From the NCBI RefSeq assembly GCF_030409685.1, contig NZ_JAUFQJ010000024.1, forward strand, positions 248,001 to 312,000: a stretch of DNA of 64,000 nt, given 5' to 3'. The first letter of the stretch is position 1. Every line of letters begins with the position of its first letter. The DNA is from Ferruginibacter paludis (GTDB lineage Bacteria > Bacteroidota > Bacteroidia > Chitinophagales > Chitinophagaceae). A model generated the notes under the pieces. It was given only the letters and a program-made list of their open reading frames with translations, did not search any database and was not told the origin of the DNA. A program made the position numbers and the translations under genes. Of this stretch, positions 15,424 to 23,550 are shown in pieces.

Positions 15424-16717
15424 GATCAGTTATGGTTTTATAAATAGAGATGATAGGAAAAACCCTGGCAAAAAAAGTAATTATCAATAGCACGCCTGCC
15501 AGTGAGCCTGCTGTAATAGCCCATTCTTCCCAGCTTGGAAAGTAGTGGCTGTACCGGGCGGGGGCATCAAATTTTGGTAAAAATGGATGCAGCAATGTTG
15601 GTGTAACAATCAGGTAACGTTTAAACCAGGCACCCACCACTACCATTACTCCTGCCGCAAACATAGCGTTGGGTTTTCTGCCTTTTGGAAACACTAAAAT
15701 AAAGATCGGAATAATCATACCCACTAAAATGGCGAACCAAAACAGGGGCGCAAATTCTCCGGTGAAAAGCCCCCGCAAATGTGCCTCTTCATCTTTCTTC
15801 ATTTTAAAGGCAGGAACCAGGTATTCGTTTACATTAAAGTATAAATACAACAGGGCGAGCATCACCAATATTTTGCCCATTTTATCAAAGTGTCTTTCGG
15901 TAATGTAATGCTCTAATTTATATACCCTGCGAAAAACATACATGGCAACTACTACACCTCCTGCACCCACCAGGAAAGCGCCCGAAACAAAATAGGCGCC
16001 AAAGTTGGTACTATCCCAACCGGGGCGGTAGGTAGTTGCAAACAACCAGGATGTAACCGTATGTATACAAAACGCAACCGGTATAATGGTTATGCAAATA
16101 AGCGTGATAGATCTGTTTCGTATTTTTTCCTGTGCTTCGGTTCCCTTCCAGAAAGAGCCAAGCCAGCGATAGAATTTTGCAAAAGGTGTCCCGAGTTTTT
16201 CCCGGGCAGCTATCATGATTTTTATATCAGGCAACAAAGTGATATACAATAACAACAGGCTGGTGCAGAAATAAGTGCTGATCACAATCACATCCCACAT
16301 AATAGGCGATTGCAAACGGCCGTGTAAGAATAAATACAACATTCTCTCAGGGCGCCCCATGTCTACAATGATGATCAGGGCAGCAAACGTGATAGCCGAT
16401 ACTGCAATGATTTCTGATATCCTGGTAAGGGGCGTTCGCCAGGGAACATCAGCCAGCCGAAAGATAGCGGTGATTAATGAACCCACCAGGCTGATAGCAA
16501 CAAAAAACACAAAATTTGAAATATAAATACCCCACGACACGTAATCTCCCATATTGGTTACCACCAATCCTTTTCTTAATTGCTGAATGTAGGCAAATGC
16601 GCCAATCAATGCTACCAGCAGTAATGCTGCTGTCCATAGCTTGCCCCTGCGGCCAAATGGTTGTGGCAGCAAATCACTGGTTATTTTTTCGGGCGAGAAT
16701 TTTTGAGGATTTTCCAC
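15401..16717 (-). CDS. NrfD/PsrC-type polytopic quinone-interacting membrane subunit
   Basis: A 438-residue protein with roughly ten hydrophobic segments. The start is GTG at 16717, 9 bp after the iron-sulfur gene's stop. Typical stretches are FVFFVAISLVGSLITAIFRL, IIVDMGRPERMLYLFLHGRL (the conserved DxGRPxR motif of NrfD proteins), SPIMWDVIVISTYF and YFVSGAFLVGAGGVVVAMYV. NrfD subunits pass electrons between the quinone pool and a periplasmic iron-sulfur partner. Its operon mates are a Tat-exported ferredoxin-type protein upstream and a membrane-anchored periplasmic protein downstream. No catalytic molybdopterin subunit is present in the window. Confidence 0.92.
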   Translation of the reverse strand: MENPQKFSPEKITSDLLPQPFGRRGKLWTAALLLVALIGAFAYIQQLRKGLVVTNMGDYVSWGIYISNFVFFVAISLVGSLITAIFRLADVPWRTPLTRISEIIAVSAITFAALIIIVDMGRPERMLYLFLHGRLQSPIMWDVIVISTYFCTSLLLLYITLLPDIKIMIAAREKLGTPFAKFYRWLGSFWKGTEAQEKIRNRSITLICITIIPVAFCIHTVTSWLFATTYRPGWDSTNFGAYFVSGAFLVGAGGVVVAMYVFRRVYKLEHYITERHFDKMGKILVMLALLYLYFNVNEYLVPAFKMKKDEEAHLRGLFTGEFAPLFWFAILVGMIIPIFILVFPKGRKPNAMFAAGVMVVVGAWFKRYLIVTPTLLHPFLPKFDAPARYSHYFPSWEEWAITAGSLAGVLLIITFFARVFPIISIYKTITDHDTELPS

Positions 16718-16726
16718 GTTATTAGT

Positions 16727-17653
16727 TTAGGCTTTTTTTGCAGCGGGCTCATCATTTTTGAGGCCCTCTTCAAATTTGAAATTGCGGTTTACAGGAGGCA
16801 AATAGTATACGCTTGGTTTGGTTCCCAAATCTTCCATTAAACGGTAACCGGATTTATCTTTTACAAGGTCGCTGAAACGGAAGGTTTCTGAACCATTGGT
16901 AACGGAATCTTCGTTAATATCACCAAAGAAAAACACACCATTGGGACAAGCGGAAACACAATGTGGCAGCATGCCCATACGTGTCATATCGGGACAAAAA
17001 TCGCACTTGCCCACCGTTCCTCTTTTTTGTGGAACACTCGTTTCGGCGCTGTACGTTTGTGCAGCAACATCTGCTGTCAACTCAGGCTCTTCCCAATTGA
17101 ACACCCTGGTTGAATAAGGGCAGGCGGCCATGCAAAAACGACAACCGATACAGCGGTCACTGTCAATTAAAACAATGCCATCCTGGCGTTTAAAAGTAGC
17201 ATCTACCGGGCAAACTTTTACGCAAGGCGGCTCATCACAATGCATACACGTTGTGGGTTGAAAGTAAGGTGCCGTCATCTCAGCATCCTGCATCTGGTAA
17301 ACTTTTATCCAGTTTTGTTCGGAGTGTACATGGTGCATATGATTACACGCCGACTGGCATTTCTTCAGGTTTTTACACCTGGATAAATCTATTACCATCG
17401 CAAATTTTTTGCCCGGAATTCCTTTCCGGATTTCTTCGTTGCTAACGGAGGGCATATGCGGCACTGGTTTTAAAAAAGCTTTATCAACCTCTATAATTTC
17501 ACCATCAACTGAAAGCAGTTTTACTTTTTCCCCGGAAGGCTGTACATCTTCCTCCGGAGTAAACGGTGTTTTTTTTGAATTACAGGCAACGGCAGCCATG
17601 GTGGTTAGCAAACCTGCGGCTATAAATTCCCTGCGTGATTTTTCTATACTCAT
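16727..17653 (-). CDS. Tat-exported 4Fe-4S ferredoxin-type electron-transfer subunit
   Basis: A 308-residue protein of the DmsB/HybA/PsrB type. The N-terminus IEKSRREFIAAGLLTTMAAV is a twin-arginine signal. Four Cys groups follow: CKNLKKCQSACN (about residues 94-105), CMHCDEPPCVKVCP, CIGCRFCMAACP, and CDFCPDMTRMGMLPHCVSAC. The first is spaced CX5CX3C instead of the common CX2CX3C. The protein should carry three to four [4Fe-4S] clusters in the periplasm and pass electrons to or from NrfD. Residues about 43-85 (VKLLSVDGEIIEVD...SNEEIRKG) are repeated in the 77-residue protein encoded just upstream. Confidence 0.93.
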   Translation of the reverse strand: MSIEKSRREFIAAGLLTTMAAVACNSKKTPFTPEEDVQPSGEKVKLLSVDGEIIEVDKAFLKPVPHMPSVSNEEIRKGIPGKKFAMVIDLSRCKNLKKCQSACNHMHHVHSEQNWIKVYQMQDAEMTAPYFQPTTCMHCDEPPCVKVCPVDATFKRQDGIVLIDSDRCIGCRFCMAACPYSTRVFNWEEPELTADVAAQTYSAETSVPQKRGTVGKCDFCPDMTRMGMLPHCVSACPNGVFFFGDINEDSVTNGSETFRFSDLVKDKSGYRLMEDLGTKPSVYYLPPVNRNFKFEEGLKNDEPAAKKA

Positions 17654-17681
17654 TGTAAATTGGTTTGTGTATCAGGATATA

Positions 17682-17912
17682 TTATTTTCCTATCCAGTTC
17701 TGTAATTCCTGGTTGGTGATTTTTTTCTTTTGTGGTGGAAGTGCAGCTATGTCTACTTCTACTAATTTACCATCCTGTGTAAGCATTTTAACGGTTTTCT
17801 TATTTTCTATCCGGGAAGGCAATACAAATTTCGCCACTGATAAAACAGCGGCCGTTGCAAGTCCCCAGCCTAAAAATTTGCGGCGACTCTCTTTTTTATT
17901 TTCTGTAGACAT
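17682..17912 (-). CDS. 77-residue Tat-signal protein repeating the N-terminus of the iron-sulfur subunit
   Basis: I chose the ATG at 17912 (MSTENKKESRRKFLGWGLAT) because a twin-arginine motif follows at once; the longer frame to 17972 adds an unlikely leader. After the hydrophobic segment comes VKMLTQDGKLVEVDIAALPP and ITNQELQNWIGK. This aligns with VKLLSVDGEIIEVDKAFLKP and VSNEEIRKGIPGK of the adjacent iron-sulfur protein, but no cysteines or clusters follow. It is the first gene of the NrfD operon, 28 bp before the iron-sulfur gene. It looks like a stand-alone copy of the leader domain, perhaps an assembly factor or a small anchored subunit. Confidence 0.75.
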   Translation of the reverse strand: MSTENKKESRRKFLGWGLATAAVLSVAKFVLPSRIENKKTVKMLTQDGKLVEVDIAALPPQKKKITNQELQNWIGK

Positions 17913-18018
17913 GTTGTATGAGATTAATAATGGAAGATGAGTGTTGGTAAAGTATCCTCTTAACAGGCACAAGATACCTGGATGGCCGATTATAATTTGT
18001 GATGTGAGTCAGCAGGAA

Positions 18019-18036
18019 ATGTGAGTGAAATCACAT
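18019..18036 (-). promoter_or_regulatory. CRP/FNR-type palindrome upstream of the NrfD operon
   Basis: ATGTGA-GTGAAA-TCACAT is a perfect palindrome in its 6-bp arms and matches the generic CRP/FNR-family layout TGTGA-N6-TCACA. Its centre is about 115 bp upstream of the start codon at 17912. Similar sites precede the three other units of the redox island. Confidence 0.6.
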
Positions 18037-18077
18037 CCACGTAAACAAAGCGCAATGGCCCGCATAAAGTGCCGCAT

Positions 18078-18104
18078 AAAAAAAGACCCGGCAGATACCG
18101 GGTC
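18078..18104 (-). terminator. Terminator of the cytochrome c gene
   Basis: GACCCGG (18085-18091) pairs with CCGGGTC (18098-18104). On the minus strand the stem is followed by seven T residues (A7 at 18078-18084 on plus). It lies downstream of the gene ending at 18134, so that gene is probably monocistronic. Confidence 0.8.
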
Positions 18105-18133
18105 CTTCTATTAATCATGCAGATATAGCAAAT

Positions 18134-18541
18134 TTATTTTTTTAAAGATCTCACGTAATTCACCAGGTTCCAGCGGTCTTCGGCATCCGGTAATTTCTTT
18201 TTAAAGCTTGGCATGTCATCGCGACCTTCGGAGGTTTTGTAAAAGATTGCACCGTCAGTTTGAGATTGGAAAGTGGCAGAAGAAAAATCACCGGGTTCCG
18301 TTTTTAATTGTGCTGCTTTTGATCCATCACCAAGGCCTTTAGCTCCATGGCAGGATTTGCAATGTGTTGCATACAATGTTTTTCCCTCAGCAATAGAAGC
18401 TGCGCTGGAAGCTACTGCACTTTTCGCATTTTTAGCTGCATCTGGCACGGGCCAGGGCTTTTTTTGCTGGTTGTCAGATGCTGTAAAACTAAGCCCGGCT
18501 AAGCCTGAAAACACAATCAATGCTACAAGATTTTTTTTCAT
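18134..18541 (-). CDS. Periplasmic monoheme c-type cytochrome
   Basis: A 135-residue protein with a signal peptide (MKKNLVALIVFSGLAGLSFT). The heme-binding motif CKSCHG sits at about residues 61-66 (THCKSCHGAKGLGDGSKAAQ). A distal Met ligand is plausible in SEGRDDMPSFKKKLPD, and the family's final helix is RWNLVNYVRSLKK. It is a soluble class I-type cytochrome that can shuttle electrons between membrane complexes and terminal enzymes. It has its own CRP/FNR-like site (18653-18670) and terminator. It lies between the NrfD operon and the DUF5777/EB_dh operon, so it is likely an electron carrier of the same system. Confidence 0.92.
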   Translation of the reverse strand: MKKNLVALIVFSGLAGLSFTASDNQQKKPWPVPDAAKNAKSAVASSAASIAEGKTLYATHCKSCHGAKGLGDGSKAAQLKTEPGDFSSATFQSQTDGAIFYKTSEGRDDMPSFKKKLPDAEDRWNLVNYVRSLKK

Positions 18542-18652
18542 AATTATTTTTTTTAGATTTTGAAAGATTGTGAGAAAAAAAATTTCTCTTTTTAATCAAA
18601 GTTCAAGGTAGGTTTAATTGAAATACTTTCTGTTGACACAGGCTTTATCCCG

Positions 18653-18670
18653 ATATGATATCAATCATAT
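18653..18670 (-). promoter_or_regulatory. CRP/FNR-type palindrome upstream of the cytochrome c gene
   Basis: ATATGAT-ATCA-ATCATAT is a perfect palindrome with 7-bp arms. In FNR layout it is TGAT-N4-ATCA; in CRP layout TATGA-N6-TCATA. The centre is about 120 bp upstream of the start codon at 18541. The rest of the 297-bp gap 18542-18838 shows only AT-rich sequence. Confidence 0.6.
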
Positions 18671-18838
18671 GCGTTGTTCAACAATGCCAGCCAGTTTGTA
18701 CCGTGAGCAATTGGTAATAATTACACGTTGCCGCTTGCGTGGCTATGTCGCCAGCACCCGTTTTCATTTTCGTCATTTGCTATAAATGAAAGGATGGATT
18801 CTAAAACACTATCCCTTAAAATTATAATGGGTAAGCAA

Positions 18839-19771
18839 TTAAAAGTTCCATAACCGGGTGATATTAAAACCAATCAAAAACTGATTTTTGGTAAAATCAT
18901 TTTGGTTAAACATGTTGTTATTCTCCGGTAATATGGCGCCGTAATTGCCAGCAAACAGCTGGAACTGGTGACCGCTGGTGGCCATCTCCAATCCAAAACT
19001 TATATTGGGATGTGGATTATCCATCGGGTGCTGCGTAAGTGGCTGATCATAATTTACCAGCAGGGAAGTTTTAGGCCTAATTTTGTACCTGCCGGAAAAA
19101 GCTATAGCAAAATGATCACTTTTCATTTTGGGCATTACTTTTCCTGAGGCATCAATATAACCTTCCAGGTTATTAAAATGGGTTAAACTTGGGCTAACCT
19201 GAATTGATAGTTTCTCAGTGATTTTTCTTGCGATAATAATTTGGTTAAAGTAGCTAAACCTGTCTGATGTGGTTACGAATAACGTGGTGTTGTCTTTCTT
19301 GCGGGGGTCAGCCATGACGTCTCCAAAATAAGTAACACTTACAGGCATCGCCCCATCTTTTGTCTGTCGCAGTAACGCGTATTTTACATTGGCGTTAAGC
19401 AACATTTTGTCGTTGGAGGCACCAAATCCTACCTGCAGATTTTTTATTGGAACATAACTGAATCCCAGTCGCATGGTTGCGCCATTGAACAGGCCAAACA
19501 AATCTGTGAATCCATTTTCCCAGGTGGCAAATCTGTGCTGAATATCGAATTCAAAAGTACCTTTCACCGGTACCATCACTGATTGGTTATCTATCAGATA
19601 ATTTCCTTCAAATGTATTTTTTGTAAAAGATTTCTTTTTAACAACAGGAGCCGGAGTCGTGCTATCTGTGGTCGCTGCATCCTGAGCTACCGCCTCCAGG
19701 CCAAAAATCAACAGCAGACAAAAGCCGATACTGCGCATTGCCAACAGAAAGTAATTATTTTGCTTTTTCAT
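18839..19771 (-). CDS. DUF5777 family outer-membrane beta-barrel-like protein (module A)
   Basis: A 310-residue protein with a signal peptide (to about residue 30). The family pattern is visible in VMVPVKGTFEFDIQHRFATW (residues about 65-84), LFGLFNGATMRLGFSYVPIK, FNQIIIARKITEKLSIQVSP and the C-terminal FLIGFNITRLWNF, which ends in Phe as beta-barrel proteins do. It is strongly similar to the 323-residue protein at 22558 (same blocks, same NITRLWN end). It is the last gene of a three-gene unit after the EB_dh-like lipoprotein and a CX4CH cytochrome-like lipoprotein. The function of DUF5777 is unknown; an outer-membrane pore or scaffold is my inference. Confidence 0.85.
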   Translation of the reverse strand: MKKQNNYFLLAMRSIGFCLLLIFGLEAVAQDAATTDSTTPAPVVKKKSFTKNTFEGNYLIDNQSVMVPVKGTFEFDIQHRFATWENGFTDLFGLFNGATMRLGFSYVPIKNLQVGFGASNDKMLLNANVKYALLRQTKDGAMPVSVTYFGDVMADPRKKDNTTLFVTTSDRFSYFNQIIIARKITEKLSIQVSPSLTHFNNLEGYIDASGKVMPKMKSDHFAIAFSGRYKIRPKTSLLVNYDQPLTQHPMDNPHPNISFGLEMATSGHQFQLFAGNYGAILPENNNMFNQNDFTKNQFLIGFNITRLWNF

Positions 19772-19781
19772 AAATTAATTT

Positions 19782-20183
19782 TTAATTGTTTTTTGCACCC
19801 TGTGTTATCCAGGCCAGGGTTAATGCATTTATTTTGGAAGGGTTGTTTGCAGCACCCAATGGCATTGCAGCCGAACGTTTGCCCGTTAACCACAAATACA
19901 ATTCACTTTTTGCCGGTGCCGCGGTGTTTAAATAACTGCCCGATGTCAGTGTGCTGTAGGCAAGTGCCTCGGATAAATTAGGGCTCACACTTCCGCTGTG
20001 GCAGTTACTGCCGGAACAATTCTTTACCAGTATAGGTAAGATTGTTTTTTTAAAACTGACCGTTTCAGTAATTGCGGGTGAATTATCAATCACAACGGTA
20101 GTGTCTTTGGCGCAGCCAAATATGGTAAGCATACAAACTATAACCGACAAGTAGTGAATGCGTTTTATTTTCTTTTCTAACAT
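19782..20183 (-). CDS. Cytochrome-like lipoprotein with CX4CH heme motif (module A)
   Basis: A 133-residue protein. The signal ends in a lipobox (VCMLTIFGCAKD). VSFKKTILPILVKNCSGSNC followed by HSG gives C-SGSN-CH, a CX4CH spacing rather than CXXCH. A likely distal Met lies in AAMPLGAANN, and the C-terminus ALTLAWITQGAKNN is the usual last helix of planctomycete-type small cytochromes. It is therefore probably a monoheme, lipid-anchored electron carrier. It lies 10 bp upstream of the DUF5777 gene and 37 bp downstream of the EB_dh-like gene. The counterpart in module B is the protein at 23551. Confidence 0.82.
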   Translation of the reverse strand: MLEKKIKRIHYLSVIVCMLTIFGCAKDTTVVIDNSPAITETVSFKKTILPILVKNCSGSNCHSGSVSPNLSEALAYSTLTSGSYLNTAAPAKSELYLWLTGKRSAAMPLGAANNPSKINALTLAWITQGAKNN

Positions 20184-20220
20184 GATCTTCTTTTTTAGTT
20201 ATTGAAAGAACAGGTAAATA

Positions 20221-21573
20221 TTATTTCGCAAACTTCAGCAGCAGGTTGGGTTTAATACCATGTTGATAATTTGATTGATCCCAATAGGCTAAACCAAATG
20301 GCTGATCAGCAAGATTTGAGAAATCAATATCCTGTTTCAATGCATCGCCGGTTTTTAACTTACGGGAGTATTCAATAACCCAACCTGTGCCGTTATACAC
20401 GGCTGAACAGGTGATATCTGCTCTTCCGCCGAGTAAAGGATAGGCAATGTATGCAGGTATAGAGTTTTTGGCTGTTGACCCGGTGGCAGAACTGCTTCTT
20501 TGAAAATCTGCTCCTGGTGTGATGATGGTACCATCGCTTAAAGTCAGCGCACCAGTAGAATCTACCTTTACCACTTTTTTAGCTACACCATTCTTGGTTT
20601 CACTCAATAAAATAAAATTATTGCTTGTAAACGCAGGGTTTATCCAAAGCGGCACTGTGACAATCGCACCTGTATCATTTATTTTTAAGTTCTGTGAATT
20701 GTTTACTTCACCTTGTGCTGGGGATGAAGTATAGTGTGGACCATATGGCCATGGAGTTGTTTTTGCTGAATCTACATAAATGCCATCGAAATGTCTTCCG
20801 TTTAAATTACCGCCTGTTAAATTACCTACCGCCGGGCCACCCGCATAATCCTGGTAATTATCATCGGCAAATTGAAGCGATGCATCTTTACTTATATAAC
20901 CTAACCGGCCCCACCACATATCAATTTTTTCATTGGCGGCGTTTGTATAATGATTACCGTTGGCATTTGCTGTATACACTGCAGGGTTTTTAGAATAATC
21001 CATGTATGGAGTAAAAATATGACAGCTTGAATAACAGGTTTGGGCGGTAAATTTGGCTGTAGAAGAATCGATGTTCCAAAGCATTGCAAATTTATCTTCG
21101 CCAAAACCGTCTCTTAATAAATTTCCATTTACATCAAACGACCGGCTGGAAGGTTCTTTTTGCCAGCCTGTTTTACCCGGCACGTTTAAATCCGGATTAA
21201 AATACCAGGGTGCTACGTTTATACTCTTGGTAGCATCTGCCACTTCCAGTAAAAAATAAATATTTTGATCATCATACATGGAACGGATGGTAGCTGAATA
21301 AGTTTGGCCGATATAACCAGCAAACAGACCATTACCTGGATCTGGTACCTGCGGTTCAACACTTAGTTTTTCCGCCTTATCCCAACTTGCATCAATCGTT
21401 CCATCAATGGTGGGGGCAATAGCGGTTTTAAGTGATACCAGGTCGGTTGTATTTTCTGTAACCGTAGTGTCTGAAGTAATGATTTGATCTTTTTTTGTGC
21501 AACTAAGCCAGTAGCCGGCAAATAAAACAAATGAGGTTAAAATCCAGAGTTGTTTTGACTGAAGCAGTTTCAT
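20221..21573 (-). CDS. Lipoprotein with ethylbenzene-dehydrogenase-gamma-like (EB_dh) heme-binding domain (module A)
   Basis: A 450-residue protein with lipobox YWLSCTKKD near residue 26. The body opens with APTIDGTIDASWDKAEKLSV, then SATIRSMYDDQNIYFLLEVA and a cytochrome-b-binding beta-sandwich pattern as in the gamma subunits of ethylbenzene dehydrogenase, dimethylsulfide dehydrogenase and selenate reductase. FTAQTCYSSCHIFTPYMDYS contains a CX3CH motif that could add a covalent heme or be structural. In known systems such subunits accept electrons from a molybdenum enzyme, but none is present here. It is the first gene of module A, with a CRP/FNR-like site upstream. The leader MKLL...GYWLSC resembles that of the YceI-like lipoprotein. 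Confidence 0.82.
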   Translation of the reverse strand: MKLLQSKQLWILTSFVLFAGYWLSCTKKDQIITSDTTVTENTTDLVSLKTAIAPTIDGTIDASWDKAEKLSVEPQVPDPGNGLFAGYIGQTYSATIRSMYDDQNIYFLLEVADATKSINVAPWYFNPDLNVPGKTGWQKEPSSRSFDVNGNLLRDGFGEDKFAMLWNIDSSTAKFTAQTCYSSCHIFTPYMDYSKNPAVYTANANGNHYTNAANEKIDMWWGRLGYISKDASLQFADDNYQDYAGGPAVGNLTGGNLNGRHFDGIYVDSAKTTPWPYGPHYTSSPAQGEVNNSQNLKINDTGAIVTVPLWINPAFTSNNFILLSETKNGVAKKVVKVDSTGALTLSDGTIITPGADFQRSSSATGSTAKNSIPAYIAYPLLGGRADITCSAVYNGTGWVIEYSRKLKTGDALKQDIDFSNLADQPFGLAYWDQSNYQHGIKPNLLLKFAK

Positions 21574-21690
21574 ATATCTGTTTTTTTGGTGAATTAAAAT
21601 GACGACAGCCCTATATAATGTAATGCTGTATTTGAAAGGGTAAAACTATCATCATAAGGTATCATATCCTCTGAGTAGGATCAACTCCTG

Positions 21691-21708
21691 ATGTGATTGA
21701 AATCATAC
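21691..21708 (-). promoter_or_regulatory. CRP/FNR-type site upstream of module A
   Basis: ATGTGA-TTGAAA-TCATAC, an imperfect palindrome (TGTGA-N6-TCATA; core TGAT-TGAA-ATCA). The centre is about 127 bp upstream of the EB_dh-like start at 21573. The remaining 21574-22041 gap (468 bp) also holds ATCCT-CTGAGT-AGGAT at about 21666-21681 and otherwise AT-rich sequence with no recognised gene. Confidence 0.55.
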
Positions 21709-22041
21709 ACAGGATTGGTAAATAAGCAGCAGAGTAAGCAAGAGCGGATCGCTGTTGTACCCAACAACCGGCTGGTTGTGTTTAAATCAGGATTACTAAA
21801 AAGCATGTATGAAATAGGGCCAGAGTTGGGCACATTTCCCGGCCAGCATTCTGTGCGAAGCAGTTAATTTAAAGAGTTAAGGAGCACCCATTCTTCCAGC
21901 TCAACATTTTTTTATTTCATCAGGCTGGTTAAACAAATTTCAAAAAAAAAGTATTTTCGCAAACCCGGTACGTTATTAAAAAGCTGCTCCAATAATTTAA
22001 CAGCCCATATATTCCGGTCATTTATAAAGACATTACAATTC

Positions 22042-22539
22042 TTACTTTCTAAAATAGAATTCTATTTCTGTATCAACATTCGTCATATCTGCTAGTTCCG
22101 GGTTCTTAAAGCCATCAAAAATAAACATCCCACAGGGATCATCCTTTGTATCCAGATCAATCAACACCTGTTTTCCATCTGCTTTTTTAAAAAGGAGATA
22201 CCTGGCATTTTTAACTTCCATGATCTTTACGTTTGGATAATATTTTTTTACTACTATTTTAGAGTTTCGGATCTGGTAAAAAAATTCATGCATTGTAGAT
22301 TCAAAAATCATTTTATCATTAACTGCTTTTATTTTTTCAAGCTGCGCAGTATCCGGGCTATAAAAAACAACTGATGCCATCGGATTAATTTTTACAGTAT
22401 CAGCATAACTGGAAGGCGGTTTATGTTTTGCTGCTTTATTATCAGTTTTATTAAGGCTTACATTTCTTTGCCTGTGCGAATCCGCACAGGCAAAGATTAA
22501 TATAACCGGTAAAAAGAACATTAAAAATTTAAACTTCAT
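22042..22539 (-). CDS. Small lipoprotein, last gene of module B
   Basis: A 165-residue protein with a lipobox (VILIFACADS; Cys at about residue 18). The mature part is predicted periplasmic or outer-membrane: ASVVFYSPDTAQLEKIKAVN, IVVKKYYPNVKIMEVKNARY and KQVLIDLDTKDDPCGMFIFD. I recognise no domain. It lies 18 bp after the DUF5777 gene, so it probably ends the YceI-like / CX4CH / DUF5777 operon. Module A has no counterpart. The DNA over its lipobox codons forms a 14-bp perfect hairpin. Confidence 0.72.
   Translation of the reverse strand: MKFKFLMFFLPVILIFACADSHRQRNVSLNKTDNKAAKHKPPSSYADTVKINPMASVVFYSPDTAQLEKIKAVNDKMIFESTMHEFFYQIRNSKIVVKKYYPNVKIMEVKNARYLLFKKADGKQVLIDLDTKDDPCGMFIFDGFKNPELADMTNVDTEIEFYFRK
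22465..22496 (-). repeat. Perfect 14-bp hairpin over the lipobox codons
   Basis: TCTTTGCCTGTGCG (22465-22478) and CGCACAGGCAAAGA (22483-22496) are exact complements with a 4-nt loop. The stem encodes IFACADSHRQR, the lipobox and first mature residues. Inverted repeats this long are unusual inside a short coding region. Confidence 0.7.
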
Positions 22540-22557
22540 TTTTTAAAGAAACGAATT

Positions 22558-23529
22558 TTAATAATTCCATAGTCTTGTGATATTGAAACCAATCAGGAAT
22601 TTACCACCACTTACCTTTTTACCTGCTACATCAGTATATGCGAACGGACTGTTTGTATTGTACAGATTATTTCGCTGAGGATTGAGGAGGGAATAGTTAC
22701 CCATAAACAACTGGAACGAGTGATTGCTTGTGTTAAACTCAACCCCAAAAGATAAATTAGGATTGGGATTGTTGGTAGCATGTTTTGTAAGCGGCTGATC
22801 GTAGTTAACCATAACAGAGGTTACAGTGGTTAGTTTATACCTTGCTGATACAGAAAGCGCAAAATGATCGTGTTTCATTTCACTGAATTTCGCTGTACCT
22901 GTACTGTCATTTTTTGTATAATATCCATTTACGGCATTTTGGTGAGAAATGCTTGGGGCTACCTGTACAGAAAATTTATCTGTAATTTTTCTTGCAATAA
23001 TGACCTGGTTAAAAAATAACAATCGTTGCGACTGGTATTTAAAGATGCTTTTATCAGCATCCTTCCTGGTATCATAGGCTACATCACCATAGTAGGTTAT
23101 ACTTACGGGGTACCTGCCTTTTGTTTGGGTAATAATGGAATATTTTGCACTTGCATCCCAAAGCATATTACTCTTGGTCAAGCCAATACCTATATTTAAT
23201 TTGTTGACAGGCGCATAACTTACTCCCAGCCTTATATTGGAGGGAGCAAAAAATCCCCAGAAATCATCATAGCCTTTCTGGACTGTTCCAAACCGGTGCA
23301 TGATGTCCATCTCGAAAGTACCTTTAACAGGCACCATCACAGTTTGGTTGTCGATAATCCATACACTTTGAAAAGTGTTTTTTACTGGTTTTATTTTAAC
23401 CTTTTCGGTGGTTGTTGCAGTTGCACCGGTGCTGTCCTGCGCCACCAACGAAACCTGGATCAAAAGTCCGGTCACCAGCATGGTGATGAATGTAAACAGG
23501 CAGTTTGGTATTTTTATTTTAAGTTTCAT
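22558..23529 (-). CDS. DUF5777 family outer-membrane beta-barrel-like protein (module B)
   Basis: A 323-residue paralogue of the 18839 protein. It has a signal peptide, then TVMVPVKGTFEMDIMHRFGT, WGFFAPSNIRLGVSYAPVNK, YPVSITYYGDVAYDTRKDAD, FNQVIIARKITDKFSVQVAP and the C-terminal FLIGFNITRLWNY with an aromatic last residue. These blocks align one-to-one with the module A copy. It lies 21 bp after the CX4CH lipoprotein gene. The duplication indicates that the whole cytochrome/DUF5777 unit was copied and fitted with a different leading lipoprotein. Confidence 0.85.
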   Translation of the reverse strand: MKLKIKIPNCLFTFITMLVTGLLIQVSLVAQDSTGATATTTEKVKIKPVKNTFQSVWIIDNQTVMVPVKGTFEMDIMHRFGTVQKGYDDFWGFFAPSNIRLGVSYAPVNKLNIGIGLTKSNMLWDASAKYSIITQTKGRYPVSITYYGDVAYDTRKDADKSIFKYQSQRLLFFNQVIIARKITDKFSVQVAPSISHQNAVNGYYTKNDSTGTAKFSEMKHDHFALSVSARYKLTTVTSVMVNYDQPLTKHATNNPNPNLSFGVEFNTSNHSFQLFMGNYSLLNPQRNNLYNTNSPFAYTDVAGKKVSGGKFLIGFNITRLWNY

Positions 23530-23550
23530 TTGATTATTTTTTTAGATCAC

